Translations under genes and position numbers: made by a program | Shown: positions 51,994 through 60,081 of the stretch, in pieces | Position numbering within the stretch: position 1 is the first letter of the stretch | How the letters are laid out: each line of letters starts with the position of its first letter | Assembly (NCBI RefSeq): GCF_038561935.1 | Contig: NZ_CP102770.1 | Location: 8,618,001 to 8,682,000 of the forward strand | Source of the DNA: Myxococcus stipitatus | Lineage (GTDB): Bacteria; Myxococcota; Myxococcia; Myxococcales; Myxococcaceae | Direction of reading: 5' to 3' | Length of the DNA stretch: 64,000 nucleotides | Notes under the pieces: generated by a model | The model's database searches: none | Told to the model about the DNA's origin: nothing | The model's input: only the letters and a program-made list of their open reading frames with translations

Positions 51994-53514
51994 ATGCCCA
52001 GCCGACACCCCCTCCAGCCCGTCCTCGCCGCCATCGATGTGGGGACCAACGCCGTGCGACTGGAGCTCGCCCGGCCCGACGCCGACGGGGCCCTGGAGAC
52101 GCTGCACCAGGAGCGCGACCCCATCCGCCCCGGCGAAGGCGTCTTCGCCACCGGCACCATGCCCGAGGAGACCGCCCAGCGGCTCCTGGCCACCCTGCGC
52201 CGCTACGCCGCGCTCTGCCGCCGCCACAAGGCCCAGGTGCGCGCGGTGGCCACCAGCGCCCTGCGCGAGGCGCGCAACAGCGCGGACGTCGTCCAGCGCG
52301 TGCGAGACGAGTCCGGCCTCAACCTGGAGGTCGTCAGCGGCAAGGAGGAGGCGCGCCTCATCTGCCTGGGCGTGCTGCACAGGAAGCCCCCGGGAACGCG
52401 CTCGCTGCTCATCGACATCGGCGGCGGCAGCACCGAGGTGGCCACCGCCGTGGGCGAGAAGCCCGACAACCTCTGGAGCCTGGGCCTGGGCTCGGTGCGG
52501 CTCACGGAGGTCTTCGACGCCTCGCGCACCGTGACGTCCAAGCAGCTGCGCATCATGCGCGGCTTCGTGTCGGAGGTGCTGGGCAAGACGCTGCCGCCCA
52601 AGCTGCCGCACCTGCCCCGCGTGGCGCTGGGCTCCTCGGGCACCATCAACGCGGTGGTGTCCTTCGCCTCCAGCGAGAGCAGCGGCAACGCCACCGTGCG
52701 CCAGCTCACCCAGACGGTGGAGACGCTGGCGGAAATGCCTCCGGACCGGCGGCGCAAGCGCTTCGACCCCAAGCGCGCGGACATCATCGTCGCGGGCGCC
52801 GTCATCCTGGAGGGCGTGGCGAAGTACCTGGGCGTCGAGTCCGTCAGCGTCGTCAACCGGGGCCTGCGCGACGGCATCCTCGTCGACCTGCTCTACCGCC
52901 AGGACGCGCAGCACCAGTCGGAGGACCACAGCCTCGCGGACGCGGCCATCGCCATGGGCGAGCGCTTCCACTTCGACGAGAAGCACGCGCGCCAGGTGGC
53001 GTCGCTCGCGCTGACGCTCTTCGATGACCTGGCCGCCCTGCACCAGCTGCCCCTGTCGGTGCGCCCGCACCTGGAGGCGGCCGCGCTGCTCCACGACATC
53101 GGCCACTCCGTCAACTACGAGCGACACCACAAGCACACGTACTACCTCATCCGCCACTCGGACATCCCGGGCCTGGCGGACCGCGAGCGGGAGCTGGTGG
53201 CCCGCGTCGCGCGCTACCACCGGCGCAGTCCGCCGGAGCTGGCGCACTCCGGCATGGCGGGACTGACGCCGCTCGAGGCTCGCACCGTGCGCAAGCTCGC
53301 CACCCTGCTGCGGCTGGCCAACGCGCTGGACCACAGCCACCACCAGCCCATCAAGGACTTCAAGGCCACCAACGGGCGCGACGGAGTCGCCCTGCACCTG
53401 CACGCGCGCCAGCCGGTGGACCTGGAGCTGTGGAACGCGGAGCGGGAGATGGCCCACTTCCGCCGCGTCTTCGGCAAGAAGCTCACCTTCCACGTCCACA
53501 ACGGCGGCCGCTAG
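51994..53514 (+). CDS. Ppx/GppA-type phosphatase with C-terminal HD domain
   Basis: Predicted 506 aa. The N-terminal acetate-kinase-like fold carries the family signatures: AAIDVGTNAVRLELA, VATSALREARNS, LIDIGGGSTEVA and SLGLGSVRLTEVF. From residue ~330 an HD domain follows: AAALLHDIGHSVNYERHHKHTYYLI, with additional His for metal. Family members hydrolyse polyphosphate (exopolyphosphatase) or pppGpp (guanosine pentaphosphatase); sequence alone cannot decide between them. Both activities bear on the stringent response, which triggers myxobacterial development. Confidence 0.95.
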   Translation: MPSRHPLQPVLAAIDVGTNAVRLELARPDADGALETLHQERDPIRPGEGVFATGTMPEETAQRLLATLRRYAALCRRHKAQVRAVATSALREARNSADVVQRVRDESGLNLEVVSGKEEARLICLGVLHRKPPGTRSLLIDIGGGSTEVATAVGEKPDNLWSLGLGSVRLTEVFDASRTVTSKQLRIMRGFVSEVLGKTLPPKLPHLPRVALGSSGTINAVVSFASSESSGNATVRQLTQTVETLAEMPPDRRRKRFDPKRADIIVAGAVILEGVAKYLGVESVSVVNRGLRDGILVDLLYRQDAQHQSEDHSLADAAIAMGERFHFDEKHARQVASLALTLFDDLAALHQLPLSVRPHLEAAALLHDIGHSVNYERHHKHTYYLIRHSDIPGLADRERELVARVARYHRRSPPELAHSGMAGLTPLEARTVRKLATLLRLANALDHSHHQPIKDFKATNGRDGVALHLHARQPVDLELWNAEREMAHFRRVFGKKLTFHVHNGGR

Positions 53515-53672
53515 CCTCGCCGGCCCCTGGCCGGAAGAGGGCCCGCGCGCGCTTTGCCCCCATCCTCCCGGATGCCCAGGCTCCAAGTCGCGGGGGTCCA
53601 TCCTTCACGAGGGGCCCCCTTCCACTTGTTGCGGCCCGAGGACGCTCCCGCCCCCGGGGGAAGGAGCATGCG

Positions 53673-54893
53673 ATGAAGGCGGTCGTCTTCCATGGGATTG
53701 GAGACATCCGGCTCGACGACGTGGCGGAGCCACGCCTCGAGCAGCCGACGGACGCGGTCGTCAGGCTGACGGCCAGCGCCATCTGCGGCACGGACCTGCA
53801 CATGATTCGAGGAACGATGCCGGGGATGAAGCCCGGCACCATCCTGGGTCACGAGGGCGTGGGCTACATCGAGGCGCTGGGCGACGACGTGCGCAACTTC
53901 AGCCTGGGTGACCGCGTCGTCATCCCCTCCACCATCGCCTGCGGCAACTGCGTCTACTGCCGCGCGGGCTACCATTCGCAGTGCAACGAGGCGAACCCCA
54001 ACGGCCCCGCCGCGGGCACGGCCTTCTACGGAGGCCCCGCGCAGACGGGCCCCTTCCACGGCATGCAGGCGGAGAAGGTGCGGGTGCCCTTCGCGAACGC
54101 GGGGCTGGTGAAGGTGCCCGACGGCGTGAGCGACGAGCAGGCCATCCTCATCTCCGACATCTTCCCCACCGGCTACTTCGGCGCGGAGCTGGCGGAAATC
54201 AAACCCGGCGACACCGTGGCCGTGTTCGGCTGCGGCCCGGTGGGGCTGTTCGCCATCGTCAGCGCCCGGCTGCTGGGGGCCGGCCGCGTCTTCGCCGTCG
54301 ACTGCCACGAGGACCGGCTGGACCTGGCGCGCGCCCAGGGCGCGGAGGTCATCCACTTCGACCGGGAGGACCCGGTGAAGACGCTGCTGCGCCTGACGAA
54401 GGGCATCGGCGTGGACCGGGCCATCGACGCGGTGGGCGTGGACGCCGAGCACGCCCACGCGGGCCCCGCCTCCAAGCGCACCGGCACCGAGCGCGCGGAG
54501 GACAAGCGCGAGGTGAAGGAGGCCGCGCCACGCACCCACCCCAGCGGCGCCAACTGGGTGCCCGGGGACGCGCCCGCGCAGGTGCTGACGTGGGCGGTGG
54601 AGGCGCTGGCCAAGGCGGGGACCCTGTCCATCATCGGCGTCTACCCGGCCCAGGTGCACACCTTCCCCATCGGCCAGGCGATGAACAAGAACCTCACGAT
54701 GAACATGGGCAACTGCAACCACCGCAAGTACATCCCCCGGCTGCTGGAGCTGGTGCGCGCGGGGGTGGTGGACCCCACGGCCATCCTCTCGCACGTGGAG
54801 CCCATGGGCAGCGCGCTGGACGCCTACCGCAACTTCGACCTGCGCAAGCCGGGCTGGGTAAAGGTGGAGCTGGAGCCCTCGCAGCTCCAGTGA
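53673..54893 (+). CDS. Zinc-dependent alcohol/formaldehyde dehydrogenase-like protein (MDR)
   Basis: Predicted 406 aa from ATG 53673, preceded by AAGGAG; sequence upstream is not homologous. MDR landmarks: SAICGTDLHMIRG (catalytic zinc Cys), GHEGVGYIEALG, structural zinc Cys in CGNCVYCRAGYHSQC, and the NAD fold GCGPVGLFAIVSARLLGAGRVFAVDC. The long insert at residues ~255-300 (HAGPASKRTGTERAEDKREVK) is typical of glutathione-independent formaldehyde dehydrogenase-like members. The substrate is not certain. It is convergent with the QueA-like gene, three bases between stops. Confidence 0.92.
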   Translation: MKAVVFHGIGDIRLDDVAEPRLEQPTDAVVRLTASAICGTDLHMIRGTMPGMKPGTILGHEGVGYIEALGDDVRNFSLGDRVVIPSTIACGNCVYCRAGYHSQCNEANPNGPAAGTAFYGGPAQTGPFHGMQAEKVRVPFANAGLVKVPDGVSDEQAILISDIFPTGYFGAELAEIKPGDTVAVFGCGPVGLFAIVSARLLGAGRVFAVDCHEDRLDLARAQGAEVIHFDREDPVKTLLRLTKGIGVDRAIDAVGVDAEHAHAGPASKRTGTERAEDKREVKEAAPRTHPSGANWVPGDAPAQVLTWAVEALAKAGTLSIIGVYPAQVHTFPIGQAMNKNLTMNMGNCNHRKYIPRLLELVRAGVVDPTAILSHVEPMGSALDAYRNFDLRKPGWVKVELEPSQLQ

Positions 54894-54896
54894 GCC

Positions 54897-55922
54897 TCAC
54901 GCGTCGAGCAGCAGGCACGAGTCTCCGAACTCGTGCCCCAGGTAGCCGCGCGCCTCCGCGTGGGCGCTCGCCTCGCGCAGGAGCGTGCGCGAGCAGAAGG
55001 CCTGGAGCAGCGCGAAGTGGCTGGTGCCCGGCTCGTGCATCCCCGTGAAGAGGCCGTGCACCACGCGAGGCACGAAGCCCGGCCCCAGGAGCAGGTCCGT
55101 CACCGACTCGCCCGCCACCAGCGTCCCGCCGTTCATCGCCGCGCGGCCCTCCAGCGCGCGCACCACCGTGGTGCCCACCGCCACCACCCGCCCTCCCGCC
55201 GCGCGCGTGGCCTCCACCTGCGCCACCGTGGTGGCGGGGATGTCGGAGCGCTCGGGCCGGGGCAGCAGCGCGTCGAGCGCCGCGTCCCCCGTGGAGGACA
55301 GCCCCGTCGCGTGGGTGAGCGACGCCAGCCGCACGCCCCTCCGGCGCAGCGTCAGGAGCAGGTTCCAGGTGAGCGGCAGTCCGGCCGACGGCGCCTCCGT
55401 GGCCCAGGGCCGCGCGCCATAGCCCGTCTGCACGTGCCACAGGGACAGCGGCGCCAGCGTGTGGGCGTACTGCACGGGGCGGCCTCCCTGGTACAGCGCG
55501 GACCAGAGCCCCGCGCCCTCCTCCTCGAAGGCCACGCGCAGGAAGCGGGGCGAGGGCGGCAGCACCTCCACCACCTGGACGGGGAGCCCCACCACGGTGA
55601 AGCGCGTCCCGGCCGGCAGGAGGGGCGGCGTCGGGCGGTCCTCGGTGCGCTTGCGCCAGTCGCCCGCGCCGAAGAGGACGGCCAGCCACGTGCCATCCGG
55701 CTCGGACGACAGCAGGCGCAGCTCGATGCGCTCCCCCAGCTGCGTGCGTCCCAGGAGCGACGCGGGGAACGTGGCGGCGTCATTCACCACCAGCAGGTCT
55801 CCGTCGCGCAGCAGCGACGGCAGGTCCGCCACGCGTGCGTCGGTGAGGCGCCCCTCCCGAGGCTCCACGTGCAAGAGCCTCCCCTCCTCCGGTTGGTCCA
55901 CCGGCCAGCGCGCGGGCTTCAT
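54897..55922 (-). CDS. Divergent QueA-like protein (tRNA ribosyltransferase-isomerase fold)
   Basis: Predicted 341 aa; ATG 55922 overlaps the upstream SDR stop (ATGA). The whole-length layout is that of QueA: VADLPSLLRDGDLLVVNDAATFPASLLG, GTTVVRALEGRAA, and FTGMHEPGTSHFALLQAF. Compared with classical QueA, the AGLHFT motif reads AGLPLT and HVGxGTF reads HATGLSS, so the usual His residues at the substrate site are changed. QueA moves a ribosyl group from S-adenosylmethionine to preQ1-tRNA. Given these changes, this member may act on another substrate or be a paralogue. It is probably co-transcribed with the SDR gene. Confidence 0.78.
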   Translation of the reverse strand: MKPARWPVDQPEEGRLLHVEPREGRLTDARVADLPSLLRDGDLLVVNDAATFPASLLGRTQLGERIELRLLSSEPDGTWLAVLFGAGDWRKRTEDRPTPPLLPAGTRFTVVGLPVQVVEVLPPSPRFLRVAFEEEGAGLWSALYQGGRPVQYAHTLAPLSLWHVQTGYGARPWATEAPSAGLPLTWNLLLTLRRRGVRLASLTHATGLSSTGDAALDALLPRPERSDIPATTVAQVEATRAAGGRVVAVGTTVVRALEGRAAMNGGTLVAGESVTDLLLGPGFVPRVVHGLFTGMHEPGTSHFALLQAFCSRTLLREASAHAEARGYLGHEFGDSCLLLDA

Positions 55923-56647
55923 GCGGCCTCCAGGCGCTGGGCCACGACGTGGGAGCCGGACGGCAGCGTCTCCACGCGGTGCTCCACCATCGCGATGATG
56001 CGCGAGGCCACGTCCTCGGGCCGGGCCAGCGTCGCGCAGTCGGCCTCCGGCATCGCCTCCGCGTGCATCCGCGTGTCCATCTCTCCGGGGTCCACGCTGA
56101 GGAAGCGCACGTCGGTGCCCTCCAGCTCCGCGGCCCAGATGCGGCCCAGGTGCTCCAGCGCGCTCTTGGACACGCTGTACGCGCCCCACCGGGGATACGC
56201 CGCCACCGCCGCGTCCGAGCTGATGTTGAGCACCAGCCCTCCTCCGCGCACCAGCATGTTGCCCACCACCGCCTTCGTGAGCCGGAAGGGCCCCACCAGG
56301 TTCACCTCCAGCACCCGGTGGAGGTCCTCACACGCGGTATCCAGGAGCAGGGGCAGCGGCGTGGGCCCCAGCACGCTGGCGTTGTTCACCAGCACGTCCA
56401 GCGGCCCCACCAGGGACGTGGCCACCCCCACCATCCGGTAGATGGACTCCTTGTCCCCCACGTCATAGGCCAGCGCGTGGACGGGGAGTCCTTCGGCCCG
56501 AAGCGGCTCCACCGCCTCCTCCATGTCCGCGGTGTGCCGGGCCACGCCCACCACCTTCGCGCCTCGCCTGGCGAAGTGCTCCATGAGCGCGCGCCCCAGC
56601 CCTCGGCTCGCCCCGGTGACGAGCACCGCCTTTCCGGTCAGCTTCAT
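55919..56647 (-). CDS. Short-chain dehydrogenase/reductase
   Basis: Predicted 242 aa from ATG 56647, preceded by GGAGG; a GTG six codons upstream is less likely because it overlaps that site. Classical SDR: VTGASRGLGRALM (cofactor), VLVNNASVLG, NISSDAAVAAY...YSVSK (Ser-Tyr-Lys). The substrate is unknown. It lies divergently from the XRE-cupin regulator with an inverted repeat in the shared region, so it may be regulated by it. Confidence 0.92.
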   Translation of the reverse strand: MKLTGKAVLVTGASRGLGRALMEHFARRGAKVVGVARHTADMEEAVEPLRAEGLPVHALAYDVGDKESIYRMVGVATSLVGPLDVLVNNASVLGPTPLPLLLDTACEDLHRVLEVNLVGPFRLTKAVVGNMLVRGGGLVLNISSDAAVAAYPRWGAYSVSKSALEHLGRIWAAELEGTDVRFLSVDPGEMDTRMHAEAMPEADCATLARPEDVASRIIAMVEHRVETLPSGSHVVAQRLEAA

Positions 56648-56704
56648 TCGAGTGTCCTCCGACACGGGAAGCTAAGGACCGGCCGTTGACGAAATGGCGT
56701 CGCG

Positions 56705-56731
56705 GCCAATCCTTTGGCAGATTGCCAATCC
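56705..56731. promoter_or_regulatory. Candidate operator for the XRE-cupin regulator
   Basis: A perfect inverted repeat TTGGCA-GAT-TGCCAA (56714-56728) abuts the XRE start codon, and GCCAATCC occurs twice (56705-56712 and 56724-56731), giving three CCAA/TTGG half-sites in 27 bases. It lies between divergent SDR and XRE-cupin genes, where such regulators usually bind for autoregulation. Confidence 0.55.
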
Positions 56732-57295
56732 ATGGCCATGGACGACGAGGACCTACCGAGCAGGTTGGCGCGCAACATCCGGACGTTGAGGGAGACCCGA
56801 GGGGCCACGCAGGCCCAGCTCTCGAAGCTGGCGGGGGTGCCTCGGGCGACGTGGGCCAACCTGGAGTCGGGGACGTCCAACCCCACCTTGTCCGTGCTGC
56901 ACCGCGTGGCGGGCGCGCTCCAGGTGTCCTTGGAGGAGCTGGTGGCGAAGCCTCGCGCCAGCGCGCGGCACTACCCTCGCGACAGCCTCACCACGCGCGT
57001 CCGGGGCGCGGGCCTCCTGCGCAAGCTGCTCCCGGACCCGCTGCCGGGCATGGAGTTCGACCGGGTGGAGCTGGCCGCCGGCGTGCGCATCACCGGCGTG
57101 CCGCACACGCCAGGCACCCGCGAGTACCTGGCCTGTGAGTCCGGGGAGCTGGCGCTCGTCGCCAGCGGAGAGCGCTTCCTCCTCAAGCCCGGGGACGTCG
57201 TCGTCTTCCGAGGCGACCAGAAGCACTCCTACGAGAACCCCGGCACACGCACCGCCGTGGGCTACTCCGTCGTGCTCCTGACGCCTCCCTTGTGA
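56732..57295 (+). CDS. XRE-cupin transcriptional regulator
   Basis: Predicted 187 aa from ATG 56732 (ATG 56738 is equally possible; no Shine-Dalgarno site is seen, and the mRNA may be leaderless). Residues ~10-70 form an XRE helix-turn-helix: LARNIRTLRETRGATQAQLSKLAGVPRATW. The C-terminal ~100 residues are a cupin (AGVRITGVPHTPGTREYLACESGEL; LKPGDVVVFRGDQKHSYENPG), with His for metal. Such regulators sense small molecules and often control adjacent metabolic genes. The ligand is unknown. Confidence 0.9.
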   Translation: MAMDDEDLPSRLARNIRTLRETRGATQAQLSKLAGVPRATWANLESGTSNPTLSVLHRVAGALQVSLEELVAKPRASARHYPRDSLTTRVRGAGLLRKLLPDPLPGMEFDRVELAAGVRITGVPHTPGTREYLACESGELALVASGERFLLKPGDVVVFRGDQKHSYENPGTRTAVGYSVVLLTPPL

Positions 57296-57304
57296 CGTGA
57301 CGGC

Positions 57305-57907
57305 TCAGCCCGAGTCGCGGCCGTAATACCAGGCCGTGAGGGCCAGGCGGCGCGCGTGGGCGGGGAGCACCTCGTGCTCGATGCGCTCGCTCAGGAAGAC
57401 GACGAGCGTGTCCAGCATCGGGGGGATGTCGACGGGGGGCAGGTCCTTGGGATGCAGCCGCAGGACGCCTCCGTGCTCCGTCTTCCAGGCCTCGTTGGCG
57501 TACCAGATGGCCGTGGCCCTGCGGTTGGACTGTCCGGGGAAGGCGTCGACGTGGCGCGAGTAGTGCGCCCCTCCGCCCGGATAACACGCGAGCTGCAGGT
57601 CGAAGCGCCCCAGGCCGAGGTAGGCCCCTTGCGAGAGGGCCTGTCCCAGCAGGGCGAAGCGCTCTCTCAGAGCGCCCAGCGCGGTGTCCGGCTCGGGTTC
57701 CACCCAGCCGATGAGGTCACCGCGCACGCTGGAATCCTGGGCCCTGTCCGCGCCTCTTCGGATTCCCGCGGCATGCAACACTCCAGAGTCAGCCCTCGCC
57801 AGCGCTTCTGCCCGCGCGGCGAGGGCGGCTTCATTCCCGATGAAGAAGGGACGCGTGAAGAATCCACGCGTCCCCAATGCCTCCACTTCCAAGTCCGTCA
57901 GCTCCAC
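57305..57907 (-). CDS. 2-oxoglutarate/Fe(II)-dependent oxygenase (prolyl 4-hydroxylase-like)
   Basis: Predicted 200 aa from GTG 57907, preceded by AAAGGGG; longer in-frame sequence upstream is not homologous. Iron-binding residues are visible: His and Asp in SRHVDAFPGQS and a distal His in SERIEHEVLPAHARRLALTAW, with an Arg near the C-terminus to bind 2-oxoglutarate. Family: 2OG-Fe(II) oxygenases of the P4H type. The substrate, protein or small molecule, cannot be told. It is convergent with the XRE-cupin gene. Confidence 0.88.
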   Translation of the reverse strand: MELTDLEVEALGTRGFFTRPFFIGNEAALAARAEALARADSGVLHAAGIRRGADRAQDSSVRGDLIGWVEPEPDTALGALRERFALLGQALSQGAYLGLGRFDLQLACYPGGGAHYSRHVDAFPGQSNRRATAIWYANEAWKTEHGGVLRLHPKDLPPVDIPPMLDTLVVFLSERIEHEVLPAHARRLALTAWYYGRDSG

Positions 57908-57991
57908 ACGTGCCCCTTTCAGCAACGTGCCACCTACACGTCCGCACCGTGCCCCAGACGCCGGCCGCGAGGAAGCGGATACACTCGCGCC

Positions 57992-58609
57992 ATGGCGAAC
58001 CTCTCGCGAATCCTCGGTCCGCTCCTGGGTGTCGCCGCCGGTGTCCTGGTGGCGGGGTGGCTCATGAAGCCCACGCCTGCCTCCCTGCCCGACACCGCGT
58101 CGGTGGTGCAGCAGATGCGCGAGGTGGCGCGGCTGGAGACGCTGCAGGTCTCCCTCTACAAGAAGGTCACCTTCACGCCCGAGCCCGAGGCCACCGACGC
58201 CCTCTGGAAGGACGTGGTGAACTGGGCGCGGCACACGCTCCAGAATCCGCACGGCCGCGCCATCGTCTTCGCGGACGCGCACCTGGGCTTCGACTTCCAG
58301 CGCATCGGCCCGTCGAGCCTCCACGTCGCGGGCACGAGGGTGCAGGTGGTGCTGCCGCCCATCGACGTGCGCGTGGAGCTGCGGCCCGGGGAGACGGAGG
58401 TCATCGACTCCAACCTGGACAGCACGCAGACGGCGCAGCTGTTGGAGAAGGCGAAGGTCGCGTTCGAGCGGGACGTGCGCGCGGACTCGCGCCTCCAGCA
58501 GCGGGCCCGGGACTCCGCCGAGCGCTCCCTCCGAGCGCTCCTGCTCACCCTGGGCTATCGCGAGGTGCTGTTCGTGGAGAAGCTGCCGTCCACCGGCACG
58601 GCGGGCTGA
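57992..58609 (+). CDS. DUF4230-like single-pass membrane protein
   Basis: Predicted 205 aa from ATG 57992. An N-terminal hydrophobic segment (ILGPLLGVAAGVLVAGWLM) anchors it, followed by a soluble beta/alpha region (RVQVVLPPIDVRVELRPG) and a long helical stretch rich in Arg, Ala and Glu. The pattern VVQQMREVARLETLQVSLYKKV and a central FDFQRIG core resembles DUF4230, a family of unknown function. It is divergent from the oxygenase gene and convergent with the DUF1444-like gene. Confidence 0.7.
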   Translation: MANLSRILGPLLGVAAGVLVAGWLMKPTPASLPDTASVVQQMREVARLETLQVSLYKKVTFTPEPEATDALWKDVVNWARHTLQNPHGRAIVFADAHLGFDFQRIGPSSLHVAGTRVQVVLPPIDVRVELRPGETEVIDSNLDSTQTAQLLEKAKVAFERDVRADSRLQQRARDSAERSLRALLLTLGYREVLFVEKLPSTGTAG

Positions 58610-58621
58610 GGCTCCGTCACG

Positions 58622-59896
58622 TCAGAAGGAGGAGCCGTCCGGCAGCAGGAGTCCGTCCGCGGACTGGTGGAAGAGGCCCGGAATCCCCTCGGGGGTCGGC
58701 TCCAGGGACGCGAGCGCCGTGCGGACAGCGGCCTGCGAAGCCCAGCCCACCACGGTCAGCTCGCGGCGAGCCAGGGACACGCAGAGGGGCTTGCCGCTCG
58801 CCACCGTCGAGAGGATGCGGTGCTGCGTGCCCGTGAGCAGCCGCGCGCCATCCAGTCCGTCTCCGCCCGCCACCGCCCAGAGGCCCGAGAAGGTCTCCGC
58901 CAGATGCACCTCGCCCCGGTCGATGACCACGGGGTGCACGGGCGCGGGGTGGGCGGAGAGGTTGCGCCACGCGGCTTCATCCACGGCCTCGGGGGTCAGC
59001 CCCGCGGGGCCGAGCGCGGACTCGGGCAGGTAGCGCACGAAGTCGGCGTCCTCCAGGACGTAGAACACCTCGAGTCCCGCGGGCCCCGGACGATGCAGCG
59101 CGCCCACCGCCTTGGCGACGAAGCTCGGATGCCGCAGCACCGGCCGCAGCCGGGACTCCAGCGGCGTGTCCCCCGAGCCCAGTCCTGAATCGAGTCCGCT
59201 CAACCTCGCCGCCAGCGCCTCCGCGTAGGCCAGCAGGCCCTGGGTTCCGGGCGCCTCGACGTAGGCCGCGTACAGCGAGCCGACATCCACGCGGCCCACG
59301 CCTCCCGTGGCCAGCTTCACGAGCAGGTCCTTGCCCTGACGGCGGAAGCTCACGCGTGCGCGGCCGAGCGCCCCCGTGAGCGCGGCGATGAACTCCGGCC
59401 GGAGGACCTGTTCTTCCGGGGCGCTCGGAGGGGGGAACTCCGCTGCTTCCAGTTCTTCCTTCAGCAGCCGAGCCTCCCCGTCGAACGGGTCCCGAGCCAG
59501 CGCCTCCTCGACGTAGGCCTGGGCCTTGCCGACCTCGCCTCGGCGCAGGGCCAGCACGGAGAGGACCTTGAGGACCTCGGGGTCTCCGGGCTCGCGAGAC
59601 CAGACCTGTCGCAGCAGCGCCTCCGCGTCCCCATGCCGCTCCAGGCCGAGCAGCGCGCGCGCGAGGCCCAGCATCACTGGCAGGTCTCGAGGGAAGTCCC
59701 GCCGCAGGGCCTCCAGGAGCGGAAGGGCCTCACGCTCCGCCCCCGCGTTGATGAGGGCATGGGCCACCGTCAACCGGAGGACAGGGCCCTCGCCCCTCCC
59801 CGCATGGGCACGCAGCGCCTCCAGCTCCGCGTCGCTCAGACTCTCCCCCGCCTCCACCTTCCGGCGCAGGCGCTCCACTTCCGGCAAGACACTCAC
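58622..59896 (-). CDS. DUF1444-like protein with N-terminal TPR-like region
   Basis: Predicted 424 aa from GTG 59896. The first ~130 residues are helical repeats (LTVAHALINAGAEREALPLLEALR; EVLKVLSVLALRRGEVGKAQAYVEEALARD), TPR-like. The C-terminal two thirds resemble DUF1444 (YtpQ-type): a segment FYVLEDADFVRYLPESAL followed by AAWRNLSAHPAPVH and LCVSLARRELTVVGW. No enzyme activity is known for this group. It lies downstream of the repeat cluster at 59931-60072 and is convergent with the DUF4230 gene. Confidence 0.62.
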   Translation of the reverse strand: MSVLPEVERLRRKVEAGESLSDAELEALRAHAGRGEGPVLRLTVAHALINAGAEREALPLLEALRRDFPRDLPVMLGLARALLGLERHGDAEALLRQVWSREPGDPEVLKVLSVLALRRGEVGKAQAYVEEALARDPFDGEARLLKEELEAAEFPPPSAPEEQVLRPEFIAALTGALGRARVSFRRQGKDLLVKLATGGVGRVDVGSLYAAYVEAPGTQGLLAYAEALAARLSGLDSGLGSGDTPLESRLRPVLRHPSFVAKAVGALHRPGPAGLEVFYVLEDADFVRYLPESALGPAGLTPEAVDEAAWRNLSAHPAPVHPVVIDRGEVHLAETFSGLWAVAGGDGLDGARLLTGTQHRILSTVASGKPLCVSLARRELTVVGWASQAAVRTALASLEPTPEGIPGLFHQSADGLLLPDGSSF

Positions 59897-59930
59897 GCGC
59901 ACGACTCTAGCAGGCGAGTCACGACGCCAA

Positions 59931-60072
59931 GGTGTCCGTGCGTCCGGCGCTGTCGCTGAGGGACAGACGCCTCTCCATTCGAGGTGGAGAAGGCGGGGAC
60001 TGCGTCGGGGTGTCCTCGCGTCCCTCGCTGTCCCGGAGAGCCAGACGCCTCCCCACCCGCAGTGGAGAGGCG
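59931..60072. repeat. Two tandem copies of a ~65-bp hairpin repeat (period ~78 bp)
   Basis: Copy 1 (59931-59995) and copy 2 (60009-60072) share about four fifths of their bases, beginning GGTGTCC and ending GAGAAGGCG or GAGAGGCG. Each folds into a hairpin: CGCCTCTCCA...TGGAGAAGGCG and CGCCTCCCCAC...GTGGAGAGGCG. They sit just past the stop of the large surface-protein gene and may terminate its transcription or be copies of a mobile intergenic element. Confidence 0.75.
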
Positions 60073-60081
60073 CCTCTGACT

